Positions 20,353 through 28,501 of a DNA stretch of 64,000 bases are shown piece after piece. Position numbers and translations under genes: made by a program. The notes beneath the pieces are model-generated. The model had not been told where the DNA came from, ran no database searches, and saw nothing but the letters and a program-made list of their open reading frames with translations. The stretch is from CBDFKJ01 sp965248805 (lineage in GTDB: Bacteria > Pseudomonadota > Alphaproteobacteria > UBA6615): assembly GCA_965248805.1 (NCBI GenBank), contig CBDFKJ010000006.1, positions 372,001-436,000 on the forward strand, written 5' to 3'. The stretch's first letter is position 1; each line of letters opens with the position of its first letter.

Positions 20353-21162
20353 CGCCGACCACAGCACGCGCCGCATTCGCCCGCGCGCGACCGGGGACAG
20401 CCGAAACGGATCGAACCGCGCGCGATCCAACTCGGCGAGACCCGCGTCCGCGGCGCGCGCCAGCAGCAAGACCGGCCGCCCGGCGGGCGGCATGGCGGGA
20501 CGCAGCGACCGGGCCGTCGCGAGATGGGCCGCAGCCTGCGCGCAGATCGACTCGACCACCCACGCAAATGATTTGCATTGCGCCGCAGGATCCAGCCCGA
20601 CCTCGCGCATCATCGCTTCCGGGAAGAAGACTAGCTGCCTGGAGCCCGGCAAGGCCGCCGAGCGAACGATGCGCAGCAAGGCCCGCGCTGCGCCGATGTG
20701 CCTGACGGCCAGTATCGGTAGATCGTCACCTATGCCCAGCGACCGCATCAAGAGTTCGGACAGCGCACCGCCGCCGACGTAGGCATGGTCATCGAGTTCA
20801 GCGAGTGTCGCCGGCGGCGTCTCTTCCAACTCGCGTGCATAGGCGTCGAGCAACGAGCCGAACTGAGCCTGCGGCAGGTCGCCCGCGCCGATGGCTTCTG
20901 CCAACGGCTCCAAGACGGGGTGCGTCGACGGCACGCCCGCGTAGATCCGGTCGATGGAGTCGCGCCACCACTGCAGCCGCATCTGGCCCAGCAGCGGCTC
21001 GCTGACCGACTCGCCAATGCGCGCGACCTCCGCATTGAACGCCAACAGCGCGAACAGCGCCTCCCGCGACGCGGCTGGGGCGAACAAGGCGCACAAGTAG
21101 CCTTCGCGGTCGAGACGCCGCGTCTGCTGCGCGCAATAGGAAAGCCGGCCCACGCCAAACAT
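20335..21162 (-). CDS. Squalene/phytoene synthase-fold protein (NDUFAF6-like)
   Basis: The 275-residue protein has the trans-prenyltransferase helical fold: YCAQQTRRLDREGYLCALFA, LLAFNAEVARIGESVSEP, MRLQWWRDSIDRIYAG and YVGGGALSELLMRSLGIGDD. The two Asp-rich DxxxD motifs needed by squalene or phytoene synthases are not apparent, which is the pattern of the NDUFAF6 group that supports complex I assembly in mitochondria. Alphaproteobacteria often keep it near trmFO and secDF, as here. I chose ATG 21162 because the conserved part begins there; a start at 21204 is possible. HpnC or HpnD function is less likely despite hpnE being divergent next door. Confidence 0.7.
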   Translation of the reverse strand: MFGVGRLSYCAQQTRRLDREGYLCALFAPAASREALFALLAFNAEVARIGESVSEPLLGQMRLQWWRDSIDRIYAGVPSTHPVLEPLAEAIGAGDLPQAQFGSLLDAYARELEETPPATLAELDDHAYVGGGALSELLMRSLGIGDDLPILAVRHIGAARALLRIVRSAALPGSRQLVFFPEAMMREVGLDPAAQCKSFAWVVESICAQAAAHLATARSLRPAMPPAGRPVLLLARAADAGLAELDRARFDPFRLSPVARGRMRRVLWSALFGGY

Positions 21163-21238
21163 GGCGCGGAGACTATTCGCTCGCGCCCCTGCAGGCGAGC
21201 ACATGGCGTCGGCAGCACAGCCCGGCTAGGCTGCGGCC

Positions 21239-22501
21239 GTGAGCGGGCGCCTGCACATCATCGGGGCCGGGTTGGCCGGACTCGCCTGCGCCGTTACGGC
21301 AGCACAGGCCGGCGTCGCCGTTAGCATCTACGAGGCCGCCCGCCGCGCCGGCGGCCGTTGCCGCTCGTTCCACGACGCCACGATCGATCGGCTGATCGAC
21401 AACGGCAACCACATCATCCTGGGCGGCAACCGTGCCGCCTTCAGCTATCTGCAGACCATCGACGCCCGCGACCGCCTGATGGCCGTGGAGCCACCGGCAT
21501 TTCCGTTCAGAGATCTGCGCGACGGCGCCGAGTGGCGATTGGTCGCGGGCTTGAGCGGCCTGCCAGGACTGCTGTCGAAAGGCCATGGCCCGGGCGGCAG
21601 TCTGCGCGATTTGGTGCGACTTGTGCGTCTGGCAATGGCCGGACCCGGCGCCACGGTCGCAGATATCTTGGGGGCCGACGGAGCGCTGTACGAACGCGTC
21701 TGGACGCCCCTGACCGTGGCGGCCCTCAACACCCAACCGGAAGCCGCCTCCGCCCGGCTGTTGTGGACCGGCCTCTCTCGGATCGTGTTGCGCGGCCCGG
21801 CCGCGTCGCAGCCTTTTATCGCGCGCAAGGGCCTGGGCGACGCTTTGATCGAGCCCGCGGTGCACTACCTCGAACGACAAGGCGGCACGTTGCGGTTCGG
21901 CACGCGCGTGACCCGTCTCGGATTCGACGACGAGCGCCTGTCGGCGATCGAGACGGCCAATGAACAGATCACTCTCGATCGGGATGACACGGCGGTAGCG
22001 GCGGTTCCGCCAGCGGGCGCCAACGCTTTGCTGCCTGGCCTGCGCGCACCCGAGGCGTCGTGCGCCATCGTCAACGCACACTTTCGCCTGGCCGCACCCG
22101 CTTCACTCCCGCGCAGCGCGCCCTTGCTCGGGCTCGTGGGCGGCACCGCGGAGTGGATATTTGCGCGCGGCACCGTGGTGTCGGTGACGGTGAGCGCCGC
22201 GGACGCCTTGGCAGTCCGCAGCAACGAGGCCGTCGCCGAGATGCTGTGGGCCGACGTTGCCGGCGCCCTGGCTCTACCGCCAGCGCCCATGCCGCCGGTG
22301 CGTATCATCAAGGAAAAGCGCGCGACGCCCGCGCAAACGCCCTACTTCGCGCTCAGCCGCCCAGGATGCGAGACGCCGTGGCCCAACCTGTGGCTCGCCG
22401 GCGATTGGACCGACACCGGGCTGCCGGCGACCATCGAAAGCGCCATTGCTTCCGGCCAGCGCGCGGCGCACGTCGCCGTCGAGGCCATGAGGCGCGGCTG
22501 A
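21239..22501 (+). CDS. hpnE: Hydroxysqualene dehydroxylase (HpnE-like flavoprotein)
   Basis: The 420-residue amine-oxidase-type flavoprotein has a Rossmann FAD motif LHIIGAGLAGLACAVTAAQ and YEAARRAGGRCRSF at the N-terminus. The C-terminal FAD block is LWLAGDWTDTGLPATIESAI. IDNGNHIILGGN near residue 60 is typical of HpnE. HpnE reduces hydroxysqualene to squalene in the HpnC-HpnD-HpnE route to hopanoids. The start is GTG 21239. The genes for HpnC and HpnD are not in this window, so the pathway assignment rests on family similarity. Confidence 0.85.
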   Translation: MSGRLHIIGAGLAGLACAVTAAQAGVAVSIYEAARRAGGRCRSFHDATIDRLIDNGNHIILGGNRAAFSYLQTIDARDRLMAVEPPAFPFRDLRDGAEWRLVAGLSGLPGLLSKGHGPGGSLRDLVRLVRLAMAGPGATVADILGADGALYERVWTPLTVAALNTQPEAASARLLWTGLSRIVLRGPAASQPFIARKGLGDALIEPAVHYLERQGGTLRFGTRVTRLGFDDERLSAIETANEQITLDRDDTAVAAVPPAGANALLPGLRAPEASCAIVNAHFRLAAPASLPRSAPLLGLVGGTAEWIFARGTVVSVTVSAADALAVRSNEAVAEMLWADVAGALALPPAPMPPVRIIKEKRATPAQTPYFALSRPGCETPWPNLWLAGDWTDTGLPATIESAIASGQRAAHVAVEAMRRG

Positions 22502-22577
22502 GCGGGCGGACATTGTATCGACTCCATACGTCGGTATAACGTGCCGCTCAAATTTCTATCGGCAAGCGAGGGCCAAC

Positions 22578-22688
22578 ATGAAAAATCCGCTGGAGTCACT
22601 GCAGACGACGATCATTCTGGGGATCGTCCTGACCGTGATCATGATCCTGGTCGTTGAAGCGATTCCGCCGGCCACCATGACGCCGTAG
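22578..22688 (+). CDS. 36-residue single-helix membrane peptide
   Basis: A short frame starts MKNPLESLQT and runs through a hydrophobic helix, TIILGIVLTVIMILVVEAIP, to a TAG at 22688. GAGGG lies 5 bases before the ATG, a good Shine-Dalgarno position. It is 27 bases upstream of the PuuD-type membrane gene on the same strand, so the two are probably co-transcribed and may work together in the membrane. No family is recognised, and it is short enough to be missed by gene finders. Confidence 0.6.
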   Translation: MKNPLESLQTTIILGIVLTVIMILVVEAIPPATMTP

Positions 22689-22715
22689 CACGCATTCAAT
22701 CGAGGAGGCGAGACC

Positions 22716-23222
22716 ATGGACTTCGGACTGTGGATCGAATTATTGGTGCGCTGGTTCCACGTGCTGAGCGGTGTGATGTGGATCGGCCTGCTGTGGTACT
22801 TCAATTTCGTCCAGATCCCGACGGTGCCCAAGATCCCCGACGAACTGAAGCCGGCGATAGGCAAGCACATCGCTCCTGTAGCCTTGTTCTGGTTCCGCTG
22901 GGGCGCGGCGTCGACGGTTGTCTGGGGCATAGTTCTCGGGCTGATGGGGGTGTATTCCCTGAACCCGTTGCTGCTCGGGCTTACCGGCGGCTTGGCGCAA
23001 CATGAGATCATGTTGGGCATCGGCATGTGGATGGGCCTGATCATGGCCTTCAATGTCTGGTTCGTAATTTGGCCGGCGCAGAAAATCGCGCTCGGGTTGA
23101 TCGAGGCGCCGGCGGATCAGAAGCCGGCGGCGGCGCGGCGCGCGATGTTGTTCTCGCGCACCAACACCTTACTGTCGATCCCGATGCTATACGCGATGGT
23201 GCAGGCGCAGAACGTGTACTGA
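22716..23222 (+). CDS. Urate hydroxylase PuuD-type membrane domain protein
   Basis: The 168-residue integral membrane protein has about four transmembrane helices: WIELLVRWFHVLSGVMWIGL, WFRWGAASTVVWGIVLGLMG, IMLGIGMWMGLIMAFNVWFV and a short C-terminal one. His residues in RWFHVLSG and in AQHEIM could bind heme. It matches the membrane part (Urate_ox_N) of PuuD, but the C-terminal cytochrome c domain of full-length PuuD is absent. Stand-alone copies are common in alphaproteobacteria and their substrate is not clear. It follows the 36-residue peptide and ends before a strong convergent hairpin. Confidence 0.75.
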   Translation: MDFGLWIELLVRWFHVLSGVMWIGLLWYFNFVQIPTVPKIPDELKPAIGKHIAPVALFWFRWGAASTVVWGIVLGLMGVYSLNPLLLGLTGGLAQHEIMLGIGMWMGLIMAFNVWFVIWPAQKIALGLIEAPADQKPAAARRAMLFSRTNTLLSIPMLYAMVQAQNVY

Positions 23223-23234
23223 CGAACGCCTGTC

Positions 23235-23276
23235 TTGGCGCAGAAACGGGGCTCAAGGCCCCCGTTTCTGCGCCAA
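23235..23276. terminator. 17-bp perfect hairpin between convergent genes
   Basis: TTGGCGCAGAAACGGGG (23235-23251) pairs perfectly with 23260-23276 around an 8-base loop. It fills the 55-base gap between the PuuD-type gene (+) and Mth938 gene (-), two bases short of the latter's stop codon. No T-run follows on either strand, but the stem's strength and its place between converging ends suggest a bidirectional transcription stop or mRNA 3' stabiliser. Confidence 0.7.
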
Positions 23277-23277
23277 C

Positions 23278-23640
23278 CTATACCGCGATCAAGGCGGCGG
23301 CGACCCGCCGGCCTTCACCCACCAGTACGTTGTACACCCGGCACGCCGCGCCGGTGTCCATGGCCTCCACCGCGATGCCGCAGGCCCTCAGCGGCGCGCT
23401 CACCTCAGGCGGCACCGCCTGCATGTGTCTGCCACAGCCAAGCAGCAGAATGTCGATGGCTTGGCTTTGCGCGAGCACCGGATCGAAGTGACCGGCTTTC
23501 ACGTCGTCGAACGCGGTCACCGACCAGGCAAGCACACCGTCAGGCAAGATGAACACCGATCCGGCATGCGATATCCCGCTGATGCGGAATCCGCCATCGC
23601 CGTAGGCATCGACGATAGCGCGCTCACTCTGAGCCGCCAT
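23278..23640 (-). CDS. Mth938 domain protein (NDUFAF3-like)
   Basis: The 120-residue protein of the Mth938/DUF498 family has YGDGGFRISGISHAGSVFIL, then DILLLGCGRHMQAVPPEV and a C-terminal ACRVYNVLVGEGRRVAAALI. The human homologue NDUFAF3 helps assemble complex I, and the bacterial gene usually sits with secDF, as here. The chosen ATG 23640 lies inside the end of secF (17-base overlap), showing translational coupling. It is the last gene of the yajC-secD-secF-Mth938 operon and ends at the strong hairpin. Confidence 0.85.
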   Translation of the reverse strand: MAAQSERAIVDAYGDGGFRISGISHAGSVFILPDGVLAWSVTAFDDVKAGHFDPVLAQSQAIDILLLGCGRHMQAVPPEVSAPLRACGIAVEAMDTGAACRVYNVLVGEGRRVAAALIAV

Positions 23641-24562
23641 GCGCCGGCGCACCTTCGCTGACCGGCGCGGGACGGCCAGCGCCGACCCATATCAACACCG
23701 GCGAGGCGATATAGACCGAGGAGTAGGTGCCGATCAGCACGCCCCAGATCATCGCCAGAGCGAAATCCCGAATGATCGATCCGCCCAGAAAAACGAGCGC
23801 CAGCAAAGCCAGCAAGGTCGTCAAGCTGGTCATCAACGTGCGCGACAACGTGCTATTGATCGAAATATTGAGCATCTGCTCGACCGGCTTCTTCTTGTAC
23901 TTGCGGAAGTTTTCACGCACGCGGTCATAGATTACGACCGTGTCGTTGATCGAATAGCCGGCGATGGTGAGAATCGCCGCCACGGTCGCGAGATTGAACT
24001 CAAGCTGCGTGATCGCAAATAGGCCAATCGTGGTCACGACGTCGTGCGCCAAGGCGACGATGGCGCCGACGCCGAAGTGCCACTCGAACCGGAACCAGAT
24101 GTAGAGCAGGATGGCGCCGAGCGCGAGGACCACCGCCCAGACGGCGGCGCGAATGAGTTCGGCACCCACCTTCGGCCCGACGAACTCGGTCCGCCGATAG
24201 TCGACGACGCTGGCACCGAGCGCCCCCTTCACGGCCTCAATGGCACGCAGCTGCGCGGCCTCGTCTCCCTCCTGACGTTGCACCCGGATCACCACGTCAT
24301 CGGGAGCGCCAAACTCCTGTAGCTGCACTTCGCCGAGGTCGAGGCCGCGGAGGATGCCGCGCAGGCTGGCGAGGTCTGCCGGCCCGGCTGTTTGCGCCTC
24401 GATCAGGATGCCGCCGCGGAAATCGATGCCGAAATTGAGTCCCTGAACCAAGAACGCCACCACCGACACCACAATCGCCAAAATAGAGAATCCGTAGGCG
24501 AATTTGCGCCGCCCGACGAAGTCGATGCGCGGTTCCCGCGGCAGAAAGTTGAACGTTCGCAT
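23624..24562 (-). CDS. secF: Protein translocase subunit SecF
   Basis: The 312-residue inner-membrane protein works with SecD to pull exported proteins across the membrane using the proton gradient. Its N-terminal FNFLPREPRIDFVGRRKFAY precedes transmembrane helix 1. GLNFGIDFRGGILIEAQ begins the periplasmic domain. The RND-type membrane motifs GYSINDTVVIYDRVREN and SRTLMTSLTTLLALLALV are present. The gene starts 8 bases after secD and overlaps the Mth938 gene. Confidence 0.97.
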   Translation of the reverse strand: MRTFNFLPREPRIDFVGRRKFAYGFSILAIVVSVVAFLVQGLNFGIDFRGGILIEAQTAGPADLASLRGILRGLDLGEVQLQEFGAPDDVVIRVQRQEGDEAAQLRAIEAVKGALGASVVDYRRTEFVGPKVGAELIRAAVWAVVLALGAILLYIWFRFEWHFGVGAIVALAHDVVTTIGLFAITQLEFNLATVAAILTIAGYSINDTVVIYDRVRENFRKYKKKPVEQMLNISINSTLSRTLMTSLTTLLALLALVFLGGSIIRDFALAMIWGVLIGTYSSVYIASPVLIWVGAGRPAPVSEGAPAHGGSE

Positions 24563-24569
24563 CCAGCCC

Positions 24570-26141
24570 TCAGATTGGCAGAATTTGTGGACGATGCTTT
24601 TGCCGCAGCCATGTGACGATCATCAGTCGCGTGACCATGATGGCCGTGAACATCGACGATGCGATACCGAATGCCAGCGTCCAGGCAAAGCCCTTGATCG
24701 GCCCCGAGCCGAACAGCAGCAACAGCAATGCCGCGATCAGTGTCGTGACATTTGAATCAACGATCGTCGTCAGCGCCCGGCGGTAGCCGGCATCGACCGC
24801 CGAAATTGGTGTGCGGCCGGCACGCACTTCCTCGCGGATGCGCTCGAAGATCAGCACGTTGGCATCCACCGCCATGCCGATGGTCAGCACGATCCCGGCG
24901 ATACCCGGTAGCGTTAGCGTCGCCTGCAACAGGGACAGGGCGGCGACAATCAGCACCAGATTGAGCAGCAGCGCCAAGTCGGCCATTATGCCAAACAGGC
25001 CGTAGTAGACGGCCATGAATACGATAACCAAGACGAGCGCGACCACGGAGGCCACCTTGCCGGCCGCGATGGAGTCGGCCCCCAGGCTCGCACCGACGGT
25101 ACGCTCTTCGAGAATGTTCAGCGGCGCCGGTAGCGCACCCGCGCGCAGCAACAACGCCAGATCCGTCGCCGTCTGTACCGTGTATCCACCAGTGATGATC
25201 CCGTTGCCGCCGAGGATCGGCTGGCGGATGTTCGGCGCACTGATCACTTCGTTGTCGAGGACGATCGCCAGCGATCGATTGACATTCTCGGAGGTCACCG
25301 CGCCGAACTGGCGGGCTCCGGCGGTATCAAACGTAAAGGCGACCACCGGACGGCCGTCTTGGTAGGACAGCTGTGCATTCGTCAGGCGATCGCCACTCAC
25401 CGAAACCTCTCGGCGGACAACCAACGGCAGTTGGCCGGCGCCCTGATCGCCCGGCTGGTAGAGCAGCATCGATCCACTCGGCACTTGGCCCCGCAGGGCA
25501 TCAGTCGCCGTTGTCGTGTGGTCGACCATGTGGAACGTCAACTTGGCCGTCTTGCCGAGCAGGGCTTTGATGCGCTCCGGATCACCCTCGCCCGGCAGTT
25601 CGACGACGATGCGGTCGGCACCCTGCTGCTGGATGCTCGGTTCGGCCACGCCGGTTTCGTCGACCCGTCGGCGGACGACTTCGATCGATTGCTCGATCGC
25701 CTCCTGCCGGCGCGCGCGCAACAATTCCTCGGTCATCTCGACCCGGAAAGCGCCATCATCGACGCTTATCACCATGTCGGCGGCGACGTCGCGCATCAGT
25801 TCGCGGGCCAACGTCTCTTGAGCGGCATCGCGCAGCACGAATACGACCGCATTGCCGTCGACACCGAGCCCGGTATAACCGACATCCTGGCCCCGCAACA
25901 CGCGCCGCGCGCTGGAGACTACGGTCTCCAACTGCTCAGTGATCACCGCGTCGGCCTCGACCTCCAACAACAGGTAGGAGCCGCCCTGCAGGTCCAGACC
26001 GAGGTTGACGCGCTTTTGCGGCACCCAGCCGGGCAATTCGCCCGGCCTAATCTCTCCGAACAGGTTGGGCGCGGCGTAGATACCCCCCAGCGCACAGACC
26101 AATAGTGTGAGGATAACGCTCCAGCGTGCGTACTGGACCAT
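24570..26141 (-). CDS. secD: Protein translocase subunit SecD
   Basis: The 523-residue partner of SecF has N-terminal helix 1, the motif VNLGLDLQGGSYLLLEV, a large periplasmic region with TAKLTFHMVD and SYQDGRPVVAFTFD, and a six-helix membrane domain with GMAVDANVLIFERIREE and GPIKGFAWTLAFGIASSMFT. Length is within the usual range for the family. It lies 12 bases downstream of yajC and 8 bases upstream of secF, in a single operon read from a probable promoter at about 26587-26614. Confidence 0.97.
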   Translation of the reverse strand: MVQYARWSVILTLLVCALGGIYAAPNLFGEIRPGELPGWVPQKRVNLGLDLQGGSYLLLEVEADAVITEQLETVVSSARRVLRGQDVGYTGLGVDGNAVVFVLRDAAQETLARELMRDVAADMVISVDDGAFRVEMTEELLRARRQEAIEQSIEVVRRRVDETGVAEPSIQQQGADRIVVELPGEGDPERIKALLGKTAKLTFHMVDHTTTATDALRGQVPSGSMLLYQPGDQGAGQLPLVVRREVSVSGDRLTNAQLSYQDGRPVVAFTFDTAGARQFGAVTSENVNRSLAIVLDNEVISAPNIRQPILGGNGIITGGYTVQTATDLALLLRAGALPAPLNILEERTVGASLGADSIAAGKVASVVALVLVIVFMAVYYGLFGIMADLALLLNLVLIVAALSLLQATLTLPGIAGIVLTIGMAVDANVLIFERIREEVRAGRTPISAVDAGYRRALTTIVDSNVTTLIAALLLLLFGSGPIKGFAWTLAFGIASSMFTAIMVTRLMIVTWLRQKHRPQILPI

Positions 26142-26153
26142 GAGCCCGACCTG

Positions 26154-26567
26154 CTACTTCTTGCCGCCCAAAAGTCCGCTCAACAGTCCCCCCAAGCCGG
26201 TACTCTTTTCCGCCTCGGCGTCTTTGCTCTTCTCGCGCGGTGCCGGTTCCGACCTGGCTATGACATCGGCGACCGTCCCCCGCGCCACGTTGACGCGCAC
26301 GCCCTCGGCGATCTCGACCGTCAATTCGGAGTCACTGGCCTTAGTAACCAAGCCCAGGATACCACCTCCGGTGAGGATTCTGTCTCCGCGCCGAATGGCG
26401 TCCAGCTTGGCGCGGTGCTGCTTCGCCTTTTGCTGCTGCGGCCGGATGAGCAGGAAGTAGAAGATCGCGACGATGGCGATCATCGGCAGCAAGGTAGTGA
26501 AGAGGCCACCGCCGTCGGGCGTTGCGGCCGCCTGCGCAAAGGCTTCGGATATCAGCATTTGGGACAC
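26154..26567 (-). CDS. yajC: Preprotein translocase subunit YajC
   Basis: The 137-residue protein has one N-terminal transmembrane segment, LLPMIAIVAIFYFLLIRPQQ, followed by the YajC core QKAKQHRAKLDAIRRGDRIL and TGGGILGLVTKASDSELTVE. The C-terminal 40 residues are charged and variable. YajC associates with SecDF. It is first in the operon. The frame could also start three codons later (MLISEAF). Confidence 0.95.
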   Translation of the reverse strand: MSQMLISEAFAQAAATPDGGGLFTTLLPMIAIVAIFYFLLIRPQQQKAKQHRAKLDAIRRGDRILTGGGILGLVTKASDSELTVEIAEGVRVNVARGTVADVIARSEPAPREKSKDAEAEKSTGLGGLLSGLLGGKK

Positions 26568-26586
26568 CGGGATCAGAGACCGCGGG

Positions 26587-26614
26587 ACTATAACGGCGCG
26601 GGCGCAATTTGCAA
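26587..26614 (-). promoter_or_regulatory. Probable sigma-70 promoter of yajC-secDF
   Basis: On the minus strand TTGCAA (26609-26614) and TATAGT (26587-26592) are separated by 16 bases. The -10 matches 5 of 6 consensus bases and the -35 matches 4 of 6. It ends 20 bases upstream of the yajC start, leaving a very short leader. Confidence 0.5.
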
Positions 26615-26774
26615 CCGCGCACCCACTTCTACCGGCCTCGCGCGATCTCTGGAATTGGCCTCGTTGCCGGTCCCAAGTCGCTCAGATTAATGCTATTTTT
26701 GGAAGTCGCCGCGAGAGTCGGCCCGGCCGAACTTGCCGCGACGTGAGACCGTCGCCGGCCGTCGGAGGCTCCAG

Positions 26775-27605
26775 CTAGTGGATTGATTCCAACGTTTGGA
26801 ACCCTCGGTTTCGGGCTGCGATGATGTCGTCGGGGTCGGCTTTCGATATGAATGGCTGTGGGTTGGCCGCATTGTATTCGCGGACGAAGCGGTTGATTGC
26901 GGCCTGGAGATCGACGACGGAATGGAAGACGCCGTGCTTGAGCCGCCGCCGGGTGAGTTTTGCGAAGAAGCCCTCGACGGCATTGAGCCACGAGCAGGAG
27001 GTCGGTGTGAAGTGGAAAGTCCAGCGCGGATGGCGGGCGAGCCAGGCGCGGACCTTGTCCTTGTTGTGCGCCGCGTAGTTGTCGACGATCGCGTGGATGG
27101 CCTTGTCCGCCGGCACCGTGCGCTCGATGCGGTTGAGGAAGCGGATGAACTCCTGATGGCGGTGGCGCTGCATGTTCTGGCCGATCACCGTTCCGTCCAG
27201 AACGTTGAGCGCCGCAAACAGCGTGGTCGTGCCGTGCCGTTTGTAGTCATGGTGCCGGCGCGTCCCTTCTTCATCGGCAGACCGGCGGTCGAGCGCCTGG
27301 ATCTGTGACTTCTCATCGATCGACAACACCACCGCATGGGCCGGCGGGTCGACATACAGGCCGACGATATCGGTGAGTTTCTCGGCGAAGGCAGGGTCGG
27401 TCGACAGCTTGAAGTTGCGCCAGCGGTGCGGGCTGAGACCGTGAGCCTTCCAGATCGCCTGCACCGTCGAGGCGGCAATACCGGCCGCCCTGGCCATCGC
27501 GCGCAACGTCCAGTGGGTCGCCTCAAACGGCGGCGGTTGCTGCGTCAGGCGCACGATCTCGGCGACACGATCGAGCGGGACCGGCGCCTTGCCGGGCGCA
27601 TACCA
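26775..27605 (-). pseudogene. IS630 transposase, N-terminally truncated and internally damaged
   Basis: The frame keeps the IS630 DDE catalytic domain: LSIDEKSQIQALDR (first Asp), HAIVDNYAAHNKDKVRAWL (second Asp) and FTPTSCSWLNAVEGFFAKLT (Glu), ending GFQTLESIH. The usual first 80-100 residues and start codon are missing. After ALDR the sequence reads RSADEEGTRRHHDYKRHG, where the family normally has GLPMKKGRAGTMT; that normal stretch is present one frame over. Two small deletions that together restore the frame would explain this. The protein is unlikely to be active by itself. A spurious frame continues upstream into DUF815 antisense sequence. Confidence 0.75.
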
Positions 27606-27658
27606 CAGCAAAATACGGAATCCCAATTCGGACTCTTTCGTTCCGATCCCTCCACTAG
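26775..27658. mobile_element. Internally deleted IS630-family element
   Basis: Both ends begin with CTAGTGGA when read inward (26775 on the + strand, 27658 on the - strand), and the first 20 bases of each end match at about 15 positions, so they look like terminal inverted repeats. CTAG contains the TA dinucleotide that IS630 elements duplicate on insertion. The 884-base length is below the roughly 1.1 kb of a full element, because the transposase lacks its N-terminal DNA-binding part. The right end stops 4 bases before the ATG of the DUF815 gene. Confidence 0.7.
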
Positions 27659-27662
27659 GACC

Positions 27663-28498
27663 ATGTCGAACGAGCGTAATATCGAGGATCTGCTGGGCCG
27701 CATCGCCACCGCACTGGAGCGGCTGGTACCGCAGCAGAAGCCATCGCCGGACTTCGCGGCGGCCGATGCCTTCGTCTGGCATGCCGATGGTCACTGGCTG
27801 GAACCGGTGACGACGGTGAACCGCATTCCGTTGGACCTGCTCAAGGGGATCGACCGGCAGAGCGATGTCTCGCCGACAGCCTTCCGGCTAACAACGCCCT
27901 GCTGTGGGGTGCGCGTGGTACCGGCAAATCGTCGCTGGTCAAGGCGGTGCACGCCGAGGTCAACGCGCGTCTTGCCGGCGCGACGGCGCTCATTGAAATC
28001 CACCGCGAGGACATCAAGTCGCTACCGCAATTGCTCACGGTTCTGCGCGGCAGCGCGCGGCGGGCGATCGTATTTTGCGATGACCTGTCCTTCAGCGAGG
28101 CCGATACCAGCTACAAGTCGCTAAAGGCGGTCCTCGAGGGCGGGATCGAGGGTCGGCCGGACAACGTGATCTTCTATGCCACGTCCAACCGCCGCCACCT
28201 GATGCCGCGTGACATGATCGAGAACGAGCGCTCGACGGCGATCGCGCCGTCGGAGGCCGTCGAGGAGAAGGTATCGTTGAGCGACCGCTTCGGCCTTTGG
28301 CTCGGCTTCCATCACACCGACCAGGAAACTTACTTGGCGATGGTCGACGGCTATGTGCGGCACTACGGGCTGTCGATCGATGCCAACACGCTGCGCGCCG
28401 ATGCGTTGGCATGGGCGGTCACGCGCGGCGGCCGGTCCGGGCGCTTCGCCTGGCAGTTCATCCAGCACCTCGCCGGCCGCCTGGGCCAAAAACTGTAA
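27663..28498 (+). pseudogene. DUF815 family AAA-type ATPase, frameshifted
   Basis: The ATG frame gives about 70 residues ending in PLDLLKGIDRQ, the expected lead-in to the ATPase core. The core continues in another frame: LPANNALLWGARGTGKSSLV (Walker A), IVFCDDLSFSE (Walker B), FYATSNRRHLMPRDMIENE and GLWLGFHHTDQETYLAMV, ending at 28498. The shift is at about 27860-27880, where some linker residues also appear lost. In many alphaproteobacteria an intact DUF815 gene sits here between yajC and the LysM gene. The IS630 end lies 4 bases from the ATG, so the native Shine-Dalgarno sequence and promoter are displaced. The gene is probably dead. Confidence 0.75.
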
Positions 28499-28501
28499 GG
28501 G

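Noticed and set aside
20335..21162. Assignment as HpnC or HpnD because hpnE is adjacent
   Set aside because: The Asp-rich catalytic motifs are not apparent and the sequence fits the NDUFAF6-like group better; hpnE is divergent, not co-transcribed.
24392..24755. Several + strand frames opposite secD/secF and other housekeeping genes
   Set aside because: They are compositional shadows of GC-rich genes on the opposite strand, without motifs or ribosome binding sites.
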